From: Streptomyces coeruleorubidus
GTDB lineage: Bacteria > Actinomycetota > Actinomycetes > Streptomycetales > Streptomycetaceae
NCBI RefSeq assembly: GCF_008705135.1
Contig: NZ_CP023694.1
Span: forward strand, 8,841,001 to 8,905,000
DNA: 64,000 nt
Direction of reading: 5' to 3'
In this document: piece by piece, positions 34,717-43,166 of the stretch
Numbering within the stretch: position 1 is the stretch's first letter
Layout: each line of letters opens with the position of its first letter
Translations under genes and position numbers: made by a program
Notes under the pieces: model-generated
What the model was told of the DNA's origin: nothing
The model's input: only the letters and a program-made list of their open reading frames with translations
Databases searched by the model: none

Positions 34717-36081
34717 CTACTCCTGGCGGGCGGTCCCCTCGACGTGAGCCCGCACCTGCTCCGGCGTCAGATAGGCGTCGGTGTACTCGAAGTCCTTCAG
34801 CCGGGCGGCCTTGCGGGCCTGGAACCCGGTCCGTACGAAGTCGTCGCCGGCGACCGCGTTGAGGAGCCAGTTCGTCATCACCCGGGTCTTGGCGACGTTG
34901 GTGCGCAGCGCCGACCAGTGGTAGCCGCGTGCCACGGCCTGGGCGGGCAGGCCGCGCAGTTCGATGCCCAGAGGCTTGGAGACCGCGTCGGTGCCGCCGA
35001 GGTCGACGACGAGCCCCAGGTCCTTGTGGACGTAAGGCTTCCTGGCCTGCCCCCGCAGCGTCGCGATGACGTTGTCCGCGACGTGCTTGCCCTGCCGCAG
35101 GGCGTGCTGCGCGGTGGGCGGGCACATGGCGCTGTCGTCGCCCTTGGCCAGGTCGGGCACGGCGGCCGAGTCGCCGAGCGCGAACACCCCGTCGTCGCCC
35201 GGCAGGTTCATCTCGGGGGCGACCACGAGCCGCCCCTTGACGGTCTCCGCGCCCAGCGTGGCGATGAGCGGGCTGGCGACGACCCCGGCCGTCCAGATGA
35301 GCGTGCGGGTCGGGATCACCCGCCCGTCGGTGAAGGTGACCTCCTCCGGGCCCGCCTTCGCGATGGAGACACCGAGGGAGATCTCGATGCCCCGCCGGCG
35401 CAGGATCTCCTGGGCGCTGCTGCCGAGCTTCTCGCCGAGCTCAGGCATCAGCTTCGGCGCGATGTCGATGAGATGCCACTTGATCAGGCCCGGGTCCAGC
35501 CGCGGGTAGCGCTTCACGGCCGCGTGCGTCAGCCGCTGGAGGCACGCCGCGGTCTCGGTGCCCGCGTAGCCGCCGCCGACCACCACGAACTGGAGCCGCG
35601 AGGCCCGTTCGGCCGGGTCCTGGCTGGCGTCGGCCAGGTCCAGCTGCGAGATGACGTGGTCACGGACGTACGCCGCCTCGGCGAGCGTCTTCATCCCGAA
35701 CGCGTGCTCCGTCAGCCCCGGGATGTCGAAAGTGCGGGTGATGCTGCCGGGGGCCAGCACGATGTAGTCGTACGGCTCGTTGACGATCTGGTCGGTGATC
35801 GTGCGGATGACGCAGACCTTGGACTTCAGATCGACGCCGATGGCCCCGCCCGGAATGATCCTCGTGCGGTACTTCTTGCTGCGGCGCAGCGAGACGGCGA
35901 TCGACTGCGGCGTCAGCACGCCGGAGGCGACCTGGGGGAGCAGCGGCAGGTAGAGCTGGTAGGCGAACGGCGTCACCAGCGTGACGTCGGCCTCGTCCGG
36001 GGAGAGTTTCCGTTCCAGACGGCGGACGCACTCCACGCCGGCGAAGCCTGCGCCAACCACCAGGATCCTGGGTCGTGTCAC
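34717..36081 (-). CDS. Type II NADH dehydrogenase-like oxidoreductase
   Basis: The product is 454 residues. I place the start at the GTG at 36081, nine bases after AAAGGG; an in-frame ATG at 36090 sits almost on the Shine-Dalgarno. FAD motif RILVVGAGFAGVECVRRL, NAD motif FVVVGGGYAGTETAA, and the flavin-contacting VFALGDSAAV are all present. The C-terminal amphipathic region (TNWLLNAVAGDDFVRTGFQARKAARLKDF) would attach it to the membrane. It probably passes electrons from NADH to menaquinone without pumping protons. It lies upstream of no other gene on its strand but is close to the SpoIIE gene. Confidence 0.9.
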   Translation of the reverse strand: MTRPRILVVGAGFAGVECVRRLERKLSPDEADVTLVTPFAYQLYLPLLPQVASGVLTPQSIAVSLRRSKKYRTRIIPGGAIGVDLKSKVCVIRTITDQIVNEPYDYIVLAPGSITRTFDIPGLTEHAFGMKTLAEAAYVRDHVISQLDLADASQDPAERASRLQFVVVGGGYAGTETAACLQRLTHAAVKRYPRLDPGLIKWHLIDIAPKLMPELGEKLGSSAQEILRRRGIEISLGVSIAKAGPEEVTFTDGRVIPTRTLIWTAGVVASPLIATLGAETVKGRLVVAPEMNLPGDDGVFALGDSAAVPDLAKGDDSAMCPPTAQHALRQGKHVADNVIATLRGQARKPYVHKDLGLVVDLGGTDAVSKPLGIELRGLPAQAVARGYHWSALRTNVAKTRVMTNWLLNAVAGDDFVRTGFQARKAARLKDFEYTDAYLTPEQVRAHVEGTARQE

Positions 36082-36307
36082 GGTGTTCATCCCTTTCTGC
36101 GGCTCCAGGCGGTCTGCCTCGAACGCCTATCGACTGCCCCTGGATCGCTGGTTCGCACCCCATTGATCCCACCGCGTCTCCGACCGGCACGCCAGTCGGA
36201 CGCGGCAGGCAGACGAACGCGTCGATCACCACCATGCCCGCCCCGTGGCCGAAAAGCACCAGGCGGGAGTGAAGAACGCGTGCACACACGGTCGGCCGGG
36301 CCCGCCG

Positions 36308-38038
36308 TCAGGACCCGGCGTCCCCTTGGAGATGACACAGCAGCAGACACACGTCGTCGTCGCGCTCCGAATCACTCAGCAGCGGATGCAGGATCCGGTC
36401 CGCCGAGCCCTCCAGGTCCGCGTCCAGCTCCGCCGAACGGAACCCGCCGAGCGCCGAGGCCAGCCGCTCGATGCCCGGGTCTATGCCCTGCGCGCGCCGT
36501 TCGACCAGCCCGTCCGTATAGAGCGCGAGTGTCGAGCCGGGCGACAGACGGACCGTGTGGTCGCCGATCTCCTGGGTCAGGGGGATGCCCAGCATGGCGC
36601 CGGGTTTGGCGTCGAGGGTGCGCACGGTGCCGTCGGGCAGCCGCAGCACCGGCGGCGGATGACCCGCGGCGGCCCAGGTCAGCGTGGGCTCGTCCGGGTG
36701 GAGCCGGGCGATGACGGCGGTGGCGTACAGGTCCGGCTGGAGATGGTGCAGGAACCGGTGCAGCCGGGTCAGCAGCCGGCCCGGGCTGTCACCGTCGACC
36801 GCGTACGCCCGCAGCGCGGTGCGCAGCTGGCTCATCATGACGGCCGCGTGCAGACCGTGCCCGGTGACGTCGCCTACGACGGTGATGAGACCGCCGTCCC
36901 GCTGGGGGAACGCGTCGTACCAGTCACCGCCGATGTTCAGCCCGTGGGTGGCGGGCAGATAGCGCGCGGCCAGGCTGAGACCCGGCGTGGCCGGCAGATC
37001 CGTGAGCAGGGCACGTTGCAGCGTCTCGGCGATGTCGCGGTTGTGCTCGAAGCGCCGGGCGTTGTCGATCGCGATGCTCGCCCGCCGGGTGAGCTCGATC
37101 AGCATCACCGCGTCGTCCGGGTCCCACCGCGCACCGGGCGGCGACAGGGTCAGCACCCCGAGCGGAGCCCGCCGCGTCGGCAGCGGCACGCACAGCAGCG
37201 GCCGCGCGGGATCCAGCGCGGACGGCGGCTGGTCGTCGACGCCGGGCAGGCCGCCGGGATGGTCGGCCGCGTACTGGGGCCGCCCGGTCCGGGCCGCCAC
37301 CACGGCGGCGGCCGGATGCGGCGCCGACCGGTGCTTGTCCTCCTCGTTGTCGAACAGCCAGACGTCGACACTGCTGGCGTACTCCGGCACCAGCAGGTCC
37401 GGCAGCCGGCGCACGATCTCCTCGTGGTTGAGCGAGGCCGTCAGCACGGCGCTCGCGTCCGCGAGGAAGGTCAGTCTGCGGCGGGCGCTCTCCGCCTCGT
37501 TGCGGGCCCTGCGCTCGGCGGCGAAGGCCTCGCGCTGGGCCCGGCCCGCCGCGTCCAGTTCGGCGTGCAGCGCCAGGACGCCCTGGTTCGTCTGGTGCAG
37601 CTCCTCGCGGTGGAAGGCGACCAGATCCTCCTGCTCGCCGAGCTTGTCCAGCACCACGGCCGTGTCCTCGTCGGCGCCGAGCAGCGCCTCCGCGAGGGCG
37701 GCGGGATCGTCCTCGACGGAGCCGCCCTCCGTGGCCCGGGCCACCTCGGGGCAGGGGACCGTGACCTCCCACGGCGGTTCCCCGGCGGCAGCGGACGCGT
37801 CCGGCGACGGCGTCACCACGGCGTGCAGCAGCCCCTCCTCGGCCGGGGACCCGGCCATGTCCAGGGTGAGCAGCCAGGTGCCGCCCTTGGTGAGGCACTG
37901 CCGCAGGTGGGCGCTGAGAGCGGCGGCCAGCCTCGTCCGTTCGACGGTGGGCACACCGTACGCGGCGGCCAGGCGCGCGAGGGCGATGCGGGCGCGCGCC
38001 GCATCGGTGACGGTGGTGATCTGCCAAGTACGCATCAT
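36308..38038 (-). CDS. SpoIIE/PP2C-family phosphatase with GAF domain
   Basis: The product is 576 residues. The ATG at 38038 overlaps the stop of the upstream gene as ATGA. The N-terminal 100 residues resemble a degenerate histidine-kinase ATPase (RLAAALSAHLRQCLTKGG). After a coiled coil, a GAF domain (LTFLADASAVLTASLNHEEI to SIAIDNARRFEHN) leads to the PP2C domain, which contains the metal-binding NIGGDWYDAFPQ and VVGDVTGHGLHAAVMM motifs. It should dephosphorylate a STAS anti-sigma antagonist such as the one at 41452, releasing the sigma factor. It is the last gene of the stressosome operon. Confidence 0.92.
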   Translation of the reverse strand: MMRTWQITTVTDAARARIALARLAAAYGVPTVERTRLAAALSAHLRQCLTKGGTWLLTLDMAGSPAEEGLLHAVVTPSPDASAAAGEPPWEVTVPCPEVARATEGGSVEDDPAALAEALLGADEDTAVVLDKLGEQEDLVAFHREELHQTNQGVLALHAELDAAGRAQREAFAAERRARNEAESARRRLTFLADASAVLTASLNHEEIVRRLPDLLVPEYASSVDVWLFDNEEDKHRSAPHPAAAVVAARTGRPQYAADHPGGLPGVDDQPPSALDPARPLLCVPLPTRRAPLGVLTLSPPGARWDPDDAVMLIELTRRASIAIDNARRFEHNRDIAETLQRALLTDLPATPGLSLAARYLPATHGLNIGGDWYDAFPQRDGGLITVVGDVTGHGLHAAVMMSQLRTALRAYAVDGDSPGRLLTRLHRFLHHLQPDLYATAVIARLHPDEPTLTWAAAGHPPPVLRLPDGTVRTLDAKPGAMLGIPLTQEIGDHTVRLSPGSTLALYTDGLVERRAQGIDPGIERLASALGGFRSAELDADLEGSADRILHPLLSDSERDDDVCLLLCHLQGDAGS

Positions 38039-39459
38039 GGGTGTTCCGGCGGGGTCGGAGTCAGCACGGCCACGGCGGTGTCGTCCCGCACCGGACGGGC
38101 GGGACTGCTCGCGTCACGTATCGCCAAGGCGGCCGTCACGGCCGGGTCGGCCGCGGAAAGACCGGCATCGGACGGCGGCGTCCAGCGGCTGGGCAGGCCG
38201 TCGGTGTGCAGGACGAGCAGCCGGTCGGCGGCCCAGTCGGCCTCCTCCTCGCGGAGGGTGGTGGGCCGGTGCACGCCGACGATGCCGGGCCGCGACAGCA
38301 GCGGACGCCAGGTGCCGTCCGTGCGCAGCCGCGCCCCCACGTTTCCTATGCCGGCGAACCGCAGCCGCCCGGCCCGCACGTCGAGCTGGGCCAGGGCGAC
38401 GGCCGCGCCCCGGGTGCCCTTCAGCGCGTCATGGAGCCGTTGCAGCGACTCGGCGGGGGAGAGGTGGGCCCAGCGGTGCAGCGCCGCCACCGCCGCGGAC
38501 GAGGCCCGGGCCGCCTCGGGGCCGTGCCCCAGACCGTCCGCCAGCATCAGTGTCAGCCGGTCCCCGGAACGCACCCACGCCCAGGCGTCACCCGAGTACT
38601 CGGCTCCGCCGTAGGGGATGTTCACGCCTCCGGCGCGCACGCCGGCGACGGGCAGGGACCGGTCACCGGGAGGACCGGGCCGCTCGTCACGGCCCGGTGC
38701 GCCTGGGCCCCGCACGTCGCCGCCCGGAACACCGGAGACCTGCTGGGAACCGGGCTCGTTGTCGACAGCACCACTGTGGCCGGGCACGCTCCCGGTCGGT
38801 CCGGCGAACCCCGGCGAGCCGCCGGGCACCGCCGCGTGCCCCGTCAGGGCGCCGCACGCCACGGCTCCCACGGGCGCGTCGCCGCCCCGTGCGGCCCCGC
38901 CCGGCCACCAGCCGCCGGTGGAGGCCCCGCCCTCGGACCACGCCGGGGCGCCGGGAACAGCCATGCCGTCCGCCGGACCTCGGCCGCCCGCCGCCACGTC
39001 GGCCTCCGCCCGCGCGGCCGGACCGCCGCGACCGCGGGGCGTGGTGCCCACGCGGGCCACCGCGACCGTGCCGCGGCCGGCCGTGCTGTGCAGGGCGAAG
39101 TCGTCGGCGAGACGCTGACACGTGCCGAGGCCCGCGCCGAGCGAGCTGGTCGTGGAGAAACCGTCGCGCAGCGCCGCCGGTACGTCCGCGATGCCCGGGC
39201 CGTGGTCGATCGTGGCGATCTGCACGACCCGGGACTCCGCACGGCCCTCCCGCGGCGCGGGCGGCGCCACCACCTCGATGAGCACCTGACCGCCCTCGGC
39301 GTGCTTGAGCAGATTCGTCGCGAGCTCGGTCGCGACCAGCGCGGCGGCCGCGGTGCGCCGCTCGTCGAGACCGGCCAGCGCGGCCGCGCCCTCCGCGGCG
39401 ACCCGCGCGTCGCGCACCCGCGTCGAGTCGCGCACCGGGACGTCCCACACGCGCGGCAT
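38035..39459 (-). CDS. Bifunctional anti-sigma-type ATPase and SpoIIE phosphatase
   Basis: The product is 474 residues. The ATG at 39459 shares its first base with the rsbT stop codon (TGATG). Residues 1-145 are a GHKL ATPase of RsbT type: N-box VATELATNLLKHA, G1 DHGPGIAD and G2 SSLGAGLGTCQRLA. A 150-residue Gly/Pro/Ala-rich linker follows. Residues about 300-474 are a PP2C-type domain (SGDAWAWVRSGDRLTLMLADGLGHGPEA) in which the metal-binding Asp residues are kept. It can be read as RsbT-like switch and RsbU-like phosphatase in one chain, as seen in some actinobacteria. Confidence 0.9.
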   Translation of the reverse strand: MPRVWDVPVRDSTRVRDARVAAEGAAALAGLDERRTAAAALVATELATNLLKHAEGGQVLIEVVAPPAPREGRAESRVVQIATIDHGPGIADVPAALRDGFSTTSSLGAGLGTCQRLADDFALHSTAGRGTVAVARVGTTPRGRGGPAARAEADVAAGGRGPADGMAVPGAPAWSEGGASTGGWWPGGAARGGDAPVGAVACGALTGHAAVPGGSPGFAGPTGSVPGHSGAVDNEPGSQQVSGVPGGDVRGPGAPGRDERPGPPGDRSLPVAGVRAGGVNIPYGGAEYSGDAWAWVRSGDRLTLMLADGLGHGPEAARASSAAVAALHRWAHLSPAESLQRLHDALKGTRGAAVALAQLDVRAGRLRFAGIGNVGARLRTDGTWRPLLSRPGIVGVHRPTTLREEEADWAADRLLVLHTDGLPSRWTPPSDAGLSAADPAVTAALAIRDASSPARPVRDDTAVAVLTPTPPEHP

Positions 39460-39899
39460 CAGGCCTCCTCGCGGGGTCGCGGCGGCCGGCCCACCCAGCA
39501 GGTCACCCGCACGGTGGTGCCGTCGCCCGGCGTGCTCTCGATGTCGAAGTCGTGCACCAGGCGCCGGGCGCCGCTCAGCCCCATCCCCAGCCCGTCGCCG
39601 GAGGTGTAGCCGTCGCTGAGCGCCTGGTCCAGGTCGGCGATGCCCGGCCCCTCGTCGGTGAAGGCCAGCCGGAGCCCCTGCGCACCCGCGCTGCTGAGGT
39701 GCGTGGCCTCCATCTGTCCGCCACCGCCGTGCACCAGGGTGTTGCGGGCCAGCTCGCTGGCCGCCGTGACCAGCTTGGTCTGCTCCACCAGGCCGAAGCC
39801 GAGCCGGGCCGCGGCCTGCCGCACGTGTTGTCGTACCCACACCAGGTCCATGTCCGACCGGATGGGCAGGCAGGCCTCCACGCCCGCGGCAGTGTGCAT
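39459..39899 (-). CDS. rsbT: RsbT-type switch kinase
   Basis: The product is 146 residues from the ATG at 39899, which shares its first base with the stop of rsbS (TGATG); a GTG one codon earlier is possible. GHKL motifs are intact: N-box TAASELARNTLVHGGG, G1 DEGPGIADLDQALSDGYTSG, G2 GLGMGLSGARRL. This is RsbT, the kinase held by the RsbR-RsbS stressosome, which phosphorylates RsbS and RsbR on stress and then activates the phosphatase. It sits in the canonical order R-S-T. Confidence 0.92.
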   Translation of the reverse strand: MHTAAGVEACLPIRSDMDLVWVRQHVRQAAARLGFGLVEQTKLVTAASELARNTLVHGGGGQMEATHLSSAGAQGLRLAFTDEGPGIADLDQALSDGYTSGDGLGMGLSGARRLVHDFDIESTPGDGTTVRVTCWVGRPPRPREEA

Positions 39900-40318
39900 C
39901 ACGGACTCTCCTGACGCCGCCCGCCCGGGCGGTACGCCGGGGACTGCTGCGAGAGGAGCTCCATGCCCGCCTCCGTGCTGAGCGCCGTGGTCAGCCCGGG
40001 CAGCGTCAGGCCCAGTTCCGCCAGGGTGATGGCGACCGCCGGGCGCATGCCGGCCACCACGGTCCGCGCGGCCAGCAGCTTGGCCTGCGCGGCGATCTCG
40101 GCCAGCACCCGGCCCAGGAACGAATCGACGATCTCCACACCGGAGATGTCGATGAGGACACCGCGCACCCCGGTACGGGAGGTGGTCTCCGCGAGATCCT
40201 GCTGGAGCTGCTGCGCCGTGCTGTCGTGCAGGTCCCCCTGGAGCGTGACCAGCAGGACGTCACCGAGCCGGAGAACCGGCACGTGGCCCGTGACGGGACG
40301 GGAGTACGCGTCGCTCAC
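39899..40318 (-). CDS. rsbS: RsbS-type stressosome scaffold, STAS domain
   Basis: The product is 139 residues. The GTG at 40318 overlaps the rsbR stop by four bases (GTGA). It is a single STAS domain. Ser59, in LIDISGVEIVDSFLGR, is at the same place as Ser59 of Bacillus subtilis RsbS, whose phosphorylation by RsbT releases RsbT. The sequence GMRPAVAITLAELG continues the fold. Translational overlap with rsbR and rsbT ensures stoichiometric production. Confidence 0.92.
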   Translation of the reverse strand: MSDAYSRPVTGHVPVLRLGDVLLVTLQGDLHDSTAQQLQQDLAETTSRTGVRGVLIDISGVEIVDSFLGRVLAEIAAQAKLLAARTVVAGMRPAVAITLAELGLTLPGLTTALSTEAGMELLSQQSPAYRPGGRRQESP

Positions 40319-41202
40319 CGCTGACCCGCACCCGGGTTCACGATGTCGGCGCCGAGCTCGTGCAGCGCGTAACCCAGCGCGTCGGCGAGGCTCGCACGGG
40401 TGATCACGTCGAGGTCCAGACCGAGGTGGACGATGGTCTGCGCGATGGCGGGGCGGATACCCGAGACGATGCACTGGGCGCCCATCAGCCGCGCCGCGGC
40501 GACCGTCTTCATCAGGTGCTGTGCCACCAGCGAGTCCACCGTCGGCACCCCGGTGATGTCGAGGATCGCGAACCGGGCGTGCTGGTCGACGACGGCGTTC
40601 AGCAGCGTCTCCATCACCACCTGGCTGCGGGCACTGTCCAGCGTCCCGATCAGCGGCACGGCAACGACGCCGTCCCACAGCCGGATGACGGGCGTCGCCA
40701 CCTCCATCAGCTGGAGCCGCTGCCGGTCGCTCAGCGCCTGCCACTCGCTCAGCGCCGTCTGCATGGCGACCAGCCGCAGGGTTCCCATCAGCACGGTGAG
40801 CGTGGTCGAACACGCCCGCAGATGCTCGGGCGGCGCCTCCTCCAGATCCGAGGCCAGCAGGTTCTCCACGGGCGGCCGCAGGGCGGCCAGCTCGCTGGCG
40901 ACCTGGGTGTTCGACAGCCCGGCCCGCGAGCGGGCCGCGCCCATCCGGGCCAGCTGCTCGCGCACCCCGCTGAATCCCGCCGCGTCCGGGTCCTCCACCT
41001 GCTCCGAGTCGGCCACCTGGGCCAGCGCGTCCACGACGACCTTGCTCGCCTCCACCGCCTCGTCGCGCGAGACGGTGAACACCGTGCGGAACAGGGGCTC
41101 GTCCGCCCATCGCTGGGCGATCTGCTCACGCCTGCGGTGCAGGAAGTCCCTGACCTCGTGCGTCGGCGTGGCGAGCTGTCCGTCCGCTTCGTGCTCCGGC
41201 AC
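40315..41202 (-). CDS. rsbR: RsbR-type stressosome sensor protein
   Basis: The product is 295 residues from the GTG at 41202, after GAGGAGAG. Residues about 15-155 form an RsbR N-terminal sensory domain (RREQIAQRWADEPLFRTVF), here helical rather than clearly globin. Residues 165-285 are the STAS domain. Thr217 in DITGVPTVDSLVAQHL corresponds to Thr171 of B. subtilis RsbRA, a phosphorylation site of RsbT. It is the first gene of the operon. The 249-base gap upstream to the STAS gene should hold its promoter; I see no clear consensus. Confidence 0.92.
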   Translation of the reverse strand: MPEHEADGQLATPTHEVRDFLHRRREQIAQRWADEPLFRTVFTVSRDEAVEASKVVVDALAQVADSEQVEDPDAAGFSGVREQLARMGAARSRAGLSNTQVASELAALRPPVENLLASDLEEAPPEHLRACSTTLTVLMGTLRLVAMQTALSEWQALSDRQRLQLMEVATPVIRLWDGVVAVPLIGTLDSARSQVVMETLLNAVVDQHARFAILDITGVPTVDSLVAQHLMKTVAAARLMGAQCIVSGIRPAIAQTIVHLGLDLDVITRASLADALGYALHELGADIVNPGAGQR

Positions 41203-41451
41203 GTTCTCTCCTCATCCGCGTTGCGTCGACCGAGCCCGCCTCAGGCAACGGGACGGTGCTGTGACACTTGCCGGGCGACAACTCTAACCATGCGCCGACC
41301 TCGTACGACACCGGATCCGGCGCAACCGATCCGGCTGGCGGGAACGGGGGTTGGCCACCGCCGTCACCGGCGCGTGAAAGACGGACCGCCGTCCGGGCGG
41401 GGTGGAGCGAGGGCACCGGAACGCCGGTTGCGCCGGCGGCCCGCCGACCCG

Positions 41452-41865
41452 TCAGGCGCTCTGTACCCCCGGCTCCTCGGGGGTGTCCGGCGCCTCGTCG
41501 GCGCGGGCCAGAGCCTCGTCGACGCTCTCCGATATCGGCACCGTGATGCTGACGCCCGTCAGGTCGAGGACGCGCCGCACGGCCGGCGTCGGGCTGATGA
41601 CGTGCACGCTGCCGGCGGTCCTGCGGGTCTCCTGGTACACCCGCAAGATGATGTTCATCCCGGACGAGTCCATGAAGGGGACGGACGAGAGGTCGAGCAG
41701 GAAGTGCCGTCGGCCGTGGTGGAGTTGGTTGGCCAGGTGGGCCTGGAACTCGGTCGCGGTGTCGACGTCCAGGTAGCCGTCGACCGTGATCAGGGCCACG
41801 TCCTCCCGGGGCAGTTCGACTTCCACGGACAGCGGGTTCTGGGCGAGGGGCACGGGTACCTCCAT
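41452..41865 (-). CDS. STAS-domain anti-anti-sigma factor (RsbV/BldG type)
   Basis: The product is 137 residues, ATG at 41865. STAS domain with the phosphorylatable Ser in VPFMDSSGMNIILR, as in SpoIIAA, RsbV and BldG. Longer C-terminal tail (ADEAPDTPEEPGVQSA) than usual. It is the likely substrate of both SpoIIE-type phosphatases and of one of the anti-sigma ATPases in the block. It has its own candidate stress promoter at 42004-42028 and is not overlapping with rsbR. Confidence 0.92.
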   Translation of the reverse strand: MEVPVPLAQNPLSVEVELPREDVALITVDGYLDVDTATEFQAHLANQLHHGRRHFLLDLSSVPFMDSSGMNIILRVYQETRRTAGSVHVISPTPAVRRVLDLTGVSITVPISESVDEALARADEAPDTPEEPGVQSA

Positions 41866-42003
41866 CAAGTGCTACGGCCTGGGCAGGTCACCTCTGTGGA
41901 TGACCGCGGTGCGGGGCGATGCCGGTCGTGACGCGGGCTCTGCTGCTGTTTCTCACGTTCCTCCCTCCGCTACCGGGCTCCGAATTCCACCGCGCCCCCG
42001 CGA

Positions 42004-42028
42004 TTACCCCGGAAACCGTCCTCCATGC
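42004..42028 (-). promoter_or_regulatory. SigB-type promoter candidate upstream of the STAS gene
   Basis: Read on the minus strand: GCAT, 15 bases, GGGTAA. This matches the Streptomyces SigB-family consensus GNNT-N14-16-GGGTAY except the last base. It would give a leader of about 130 bases for the STAS gene at 41865. The rest of the 327-bp divergent region 41866-42192 shows no clear coding sequence; an in-frame reading on the plus strand there has no ribosome site. Confidence 0.45.
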
Positions 42029-42192
42029 CCCCGGGGAGAAACCTGCCGGAGCCCGCCGCCGGCGACGTACGGTGGCACGTGTGTGCGCCGAATGCGCTTG
42101 CGGCAGGAGGGTAATTGGCCTGTGGAGCAGGGTGGGCGGGAACCTCCCGCCGGGCTCCACGATCCGCACACCGTCAGGGAGGATGGAGCAGC

Positions 42193-42564
42193 GTGGCCAT
42201 CGACAGAATCTGGTCGTACGCGCCGGGCAGCGGTCACATCGAGGGACAGGACCTGACCGGTTTCGCCGTCGCCGCGACCGACGGCACGATCGGGCACGTG
42301 GACCGCGAGGACGCCCCGCACGGCATGCGGCACCTGGTCGTCGACACCGGCGTCTGGGTGTTCGGCCGCAGCGTCCTGGTGCCGGCCGGAGTCGTCACCG
42401 GCATCGACACGCAGGGCCGGAAGATCACACTGGGCTGCACCAGGGGAGACGCCAAGGCGGCCCCCCGTTTCCAGACCGACAGCGAGACCCGGGACCGGGG
42501 ATACCTCACGGCCGTGGGCGACTACTACGACCGGCTGCCACCGCGCGCGACGACTTCGGCATGA
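42193..42564 (+). CDS. PRC-barrel domain protein
   Basis: The product is 123 residues from the GTG at 42193 (VAIDRIWSYAPGSGH), preceded by GGAGGATGGAG. The PRC-barrel core is visible: DLTGFAVAATDGTIGHVDRED, HLVVDTGVWVFGRSVLVPAGVVTGIDTQGRKITLG. These beta-barrels bind other macromolecules, as in RimM and photosynthetic reaction centre subunit H. It is cytoplasmic and appears monocistronic, followed by an exceptional 20-bp-stem terminator. Confidence 0.88.
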   Translation: MAIDRIWSYAPGSGHIEGQDLTGFAVAATDGTIGHVDREDAPHGMRHLVVDTGVWVFGRSVLVPAGVVTGIDTQGRKITLGCTRGDAKAAPRFQTDSETRDRGYLTAVGDYYDRLPPRATTSA

Positions 42565-42565
42565 C

Positions 42566-42618
42566 TGAGCCCTGAGCCGGTCACGGGCGTGCGGCGCTCG
42601 TGACCGGCTCAGGGCTCA
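42566..42618. terminator. Perfect 20-bp stem bidirectional terminator
   Basis: The left arm (42566-42585, starting TGAGCCCTGAG) and the right arm (42599-42618) are perfect inverted copies over 20 bases with a 13-base loop. The left arm starts two bases after the PRC-barrel stop. The right arm ends in the stop codon of the ATPase gene on the opposite strand. It is by far the strongest hairpin in the window and should end both transcripts. Confidence 0.9.
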
Positions 42619-43050
42619 CCAGGGCAGGAACACGTGTACGTCCTTGCCGCGCTCGTCGCTCACCACGCTGACCTGGTCGCACAAGGTGTGGATCAGGTGC
42701 CAGCCGATGCCGCCGCCCCCGCTGCGCGGATCGAACGGGCGCGGAGCCGGCTCCGTGGAGCTGGTGTCGTGCAGGACCACATGCACGCCGTCGAAGGTCC
42801 GGCGCATCCGCAGCGCGAACGGACCCGGGGCGTACTGGACCGCGTTGGCGGCCAGTTCCGTCACCACCAACAGGATGTCGTCCCAGTACTCGGGGGCAGA
42901 GGGCGGGGAGGAGCGTGACAGATCACGCAGGAACTCCTCCGCGGCCAGCCGCGCTCCCGTCACGTCGTGCGGCTCGCCCACGAAGCTGTTCGTGCGGCTC
43001 GGGATCTCCTCGGAGGTCAGTGCGTCATCCCCACGCGGCTCGGTTGACAT
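42616..43050 (-). CDS. Anti-sigma-factor-type ATP-binding protein
   Basis: The product is 144 residues, ATG at 43050 (MSTEPRGDD). It has N-box VTELAANAVQYAPG and a G2-like GGGGIGWHLIHTLCDQVSV; the G1 region is degraded (HDTSSTEPAPRPF), as is common in the many Streptomyces RsbW-like ATPases. The protein is soluble, and likely binds a sigma factor or a STAS antagonist. Its partner could be the STAS protein at 41452. The gene is the first on its strand after the acyl-CoA-ligase-like gene, with 116 bases between. Confidence 0.85.
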   Translation of the reverse strand: MSTEPRGDDALTSEEIPSRTNSFVGEPHDVTGARLAAEEFLRDLSRSSPPSAPEYWDDILLVVTELAANAVQYAPGPFALRMRRTFDGVHVVLHDTSSTEPAPRPFDPRSGGGGIGWHLIHTLCDQVSVVSDERGKDVHVFLPW

Positions 43051-43166
43051 ATCGCCTTTCCGGCCCGGCGTCAGCAAGGGCTGTCGTCAGGGCTGTCGTC
43101 CTTTCTCTTGCGTCGCCACTGTTGCGTGTTCCCGAGGGGCCGAGGCCTACTCGTCCAGTTCCGTGC

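Noticed and set aside
33658..36714. A 1018-codon open frame on the plus strand opposite the FUSC, NDH-2 and SpoIIE genes
   Set aside because: It crosses three real genes and two intergenic gaps and has the composition of a shadow frame.
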